This document shows, in pieces, positions 61,527-64,000 of a stretch of 64,000 nt of DNA. Under the pieces are notes generated by a model. That model searched no databases and was not told the origin of the DNA. It saw nothing but the letters and a program-made list of their open reading frames with translations. Within the stretch, counting starts at the first letter, position 1. Every line of letters starts with the position of its first letter. Source of the stretch: Siphonodentalium dalli (Eukaryota > Mollusca > Scaphopoda > Gadilida > Siphonodentaliidae); assembly GCA_032622095.1 (NCBI GenBank), contig CP136067.1, positions 48,709,899-48,773,898 on the forward strand, in the 5' to 3' direction. Position numbers and translations under genes: made by a program.

Positions 61527-64000
61527 GGGACATAATGTTGTTTATTTTGAAAATACGTGAGAAACGATTCGCGATGTTGTATGATAACAAATTGTAACAC
61601 ATCGGGATCGCGTGGCAGAATGTTGCTCACGAATACGGTTGCCTATCACAACTCGGGGCGTTAAAATTACACAGATAGTGGGAAGAGCAGCGTCGATGCG
61701 CATGACAACGTGTTAGATTTCTTGTTCAGAAGTGTTTAGTCGCATGTTTGGGAGTGAGATAACAGTTTGTGAGTGAAATTCAGCCCAGGAACTGTCAACT
61801 ATATTGTTTACAACTTATCAACTATGTTAGCAATTTAGTCAGTCGGTGGTTTGCTGAAGATGAATAACGATCAATGTGGGGATCACGAACCTCACGAAGG
61901 CCCACAAAATATACTAACACTGACACTGCGCTTTTTTTTGTTATCTGCTGAAGAACATCGGGACCTATCTTTTCTAAATTCTATGAATTGAACAAATCTG
62001 TATCGGGCACATGTAGTCCGGACAATGCATGCACCAATGTTACCACCAATGTGATGAGAATTCAACAATCTTATGCGACCTACTAACTTCAATATAATAC
62101 TCTTTATTCCGGCCTCCACGTATTCCGGCCTCCACGATGAAGAGCAGTGAGGTTATTGAATTGTATGTTTTTCTATTCACAAATTCGTGGAGAGTGTATA
62201 TAAACAGCAAAAAAACAATTGTAAAAGACAAATCCAAATGTAAAAGTCAGTTAGCACATATCAGCGCGGAACGGGTGTTGTAACTTAAAAGAAAATAGGT
62301 ACACATTATTAAGAGATCCGGTTTTTGTGCATATCTAAACATAATTTTAAACATACCATATTGTAGATAGTTGAAAGTATTGAGTGTTTATATATGAATA
62401 TGCGTTTTCTACTGCAACAAAATGAAATTGAACTGACAAGTTGGTTGTTGTTGTGTAGTTTCCGGCCGCAGGCCGGTTAGGATGGTCGGAATGCATTGTG
62501 CAGTTCCCTTCACCCTTTCTTTAATTCTTCGATGAAAATCGGTTGGAAACTGACAAGTTAAGACGGGGCACCATTTTATTAACTACGCGCACATATCACG
62601 TGACTTCAGTTGAGCTTGGCTTACCATATTGTGCAAGTGATTGAATTTCAACCGACAAAGAGTCACTTCGTACTATGTCCCTAGCCCATAAGCGCGACTG
62701 GCGGCGTTTTCTCGCCTGATAGTGTGAAAGTCTGACCCCTTTATTAATCACCGGAACCAACTTATATGTTTCGTCGTTAACATTATCACTCCATGAGGAG
62801 CTTATCACTCCGAGGGGAGCTTTGCGAATATGACAAGATAGAAGAATTCGTTTCGTTTTTTTTTCAACTCAGGTTTTGCCCCCAAATTATCCTTAGTAAT
62901 GCTCACTTCCATAACATTCCAGTGATGTTCGGAAGATCAATATACACGTATGACGATAAATGCAACAATGCGTACTTGATATGCCAACGGATGACGTATA
63001 CAGGCCCTACGTAAGTCACTGAGTTCTATAAATATATATAGGGACACCATTAAACAATAAAGAGCGTTCATTGACAGTATATTCATGACATGTTTCTAAA
63101 GAGCATATTTCTAACTCTTGTGTGGAAACAGTTTCTAATGCTCATGTGAATTTATTTTTGGAGATATATTTATGCAGTCTGTATGACGACATTTCATCTG
63201 ATTATATTGATCATACATATATACTACCACATTGCGTAACTATGTATAGGCGTAACCATATAAAGAGCGTTTTATGTTCAATGTTTAACTGAGTTCAACC
63301 CTCCGCACAGCAGTGAGGCAAACGCGCTATATTTTCACCACACCGGGAACATAACTCTTGTGAATTTATTTTTGGAGATATATTTATGCAGTCTGTATGA
63401 CGACATTTCATCTGATTATATTGATCATACATATATAATACCACATTGCGTAACTATGTATAGGCGTAACAATATAAAGAGCGTTTTAGGTTCAATGTTT
63501 AACTGAGTTCAACCCTCCGCACAGTAGTGAGGCAAACGCGCTATATTTTTACCACACAGGGAACATACATAACTGAACGCTCTTTATAGTGTTACATACA
63601 GCCGACTAAGAGTATGTTCCAAGAGCTGGAAAACTTCGCAATTGGTCTTATATTTATGTGGCGCGCGTTGGAGCTTATCACTCCAAGAGGAACTTTGCGA
63701 ATATGACAAGTTTGAAGAATTCGTTTTGTGTTTCAATTCAGGTTTTGCCCCCGAATTATCCTTATTAATGGTAACTTCTATAACATTCCAGTGATGTTCG
63801 GAAGATCAATATACACGTAGGTCGATAAATACAACAATCCGGACGACGTAGGCCTTATGCCAAGGAGTTCTATAAATATATATAGAGGCACCATGAAACA
63901 ATAAAGAGCGTTCATTGACAGTATATTCATGACATGTTTCTAAAGAGCATATTTCTAACTCTTGTGTGGAAACAGTTTCTAATGCTCATGTGAATTTGTT
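61527..64000. other. Upstream region of copy H to window end
   Basis: Same blocks as upstream of F: block frame 62596-62808, TATA motif blocks at about 63028 and 63873, plus the 105-bp insertion. No gene supported. Confidence 0.5.
62443..62547. mobile_element. 105-bp insertion with 12-bp target duplication
   Basis: The block is present only here; homologous sites at 7210, 34247, 41640 and 48990 lack it. It is flanked by the 12-bp direct repeat aactgacaagtt (62431-62442 and 62548-62559). It contains a GC hairpin, ccggccgcaggccgg, and no frame. A short SINE-like or other nonautonomous insert is likely. Confidence 0.6.

Noticed and set aside
1-64000. CRISPR array, prophage or bacterial operon
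   Set aside because: Split exons, intron signals and animal gene content rule out a prokaryotic reading; the repeats are long duplications without spacers.

Overview
The window is nuclear DNA from an animal. It is AT-rich, has short GT-AG-split exons and no bacterial-style operons. No open frame in it exceeds about 170 codons. Its dispersed repeats, such as runs resembling 'gagttatggcccttttttca' and short inverted-repeat elements, look like those seen in mollusc genomes. I favour a bivalve or gastropod, but this is inference and the species is not identified.

The central content is a tandem array of Cdc25-type dual-specificity phosphatase genes, all on the minus strand. I rebuilt an eight-exon gene by matching exon peptides, phases and splice sites. 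Exon 1 is a short noncoding leader behind a TATA box. Exon 2 carries ATG in ACCATGG. Exons 3 and 4 encode a short regulatory region. Exons 5 to 8 encode the Cdc25/rhodanese catalytic domain, including [12 protein letters not shown] and the HCEFSSER active-site loop. The predicted protein is 301 aa, compared with about 450-550 aa for well-known animal Cdc25s.

Layout from left to right. Copy A (177-3151) is cut at its 3' end by the window edge. Copies B (10203-13552) and C (19128-22478) are complete and nearly identical to A. A stretch of unlike, partly simple-repeat DNA follows (24420-27240). Copy D (29526-32713) lacks exon 4. Copies E (36872-40105) and F (44260-47470) are broken inside exon 6 by a mobile-element-like segment and lack the active site. 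Fragment G (52443-52916) has only exons 7-8. A 96-bp piece of exon 8 lies at 56162-56257. Copy H (56873-60906) has all exons but carries a one-base insertion in exon 6 that stops translation in the active-site loop. A/B/C form one sequence subfamily and D-H a second, more diverged one.

The DNA between copies is itself a patchwork of duplicated blocks. These include second copies of the promoter, a family of related minus-strand open frames, a possible three-exon gene of unknown function (best seen at 8089-9169), a 214-bp inverted-repeat element in intron 6, CT microsatellites, and a fresh 105-bp insertion with 12-bp target duplications near copy H. The array appears to be expanding and decaying by unequal exchange. 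B and C look able to encode active phosphatase, and A does as far as it can be seen. D-H look altered or dead.
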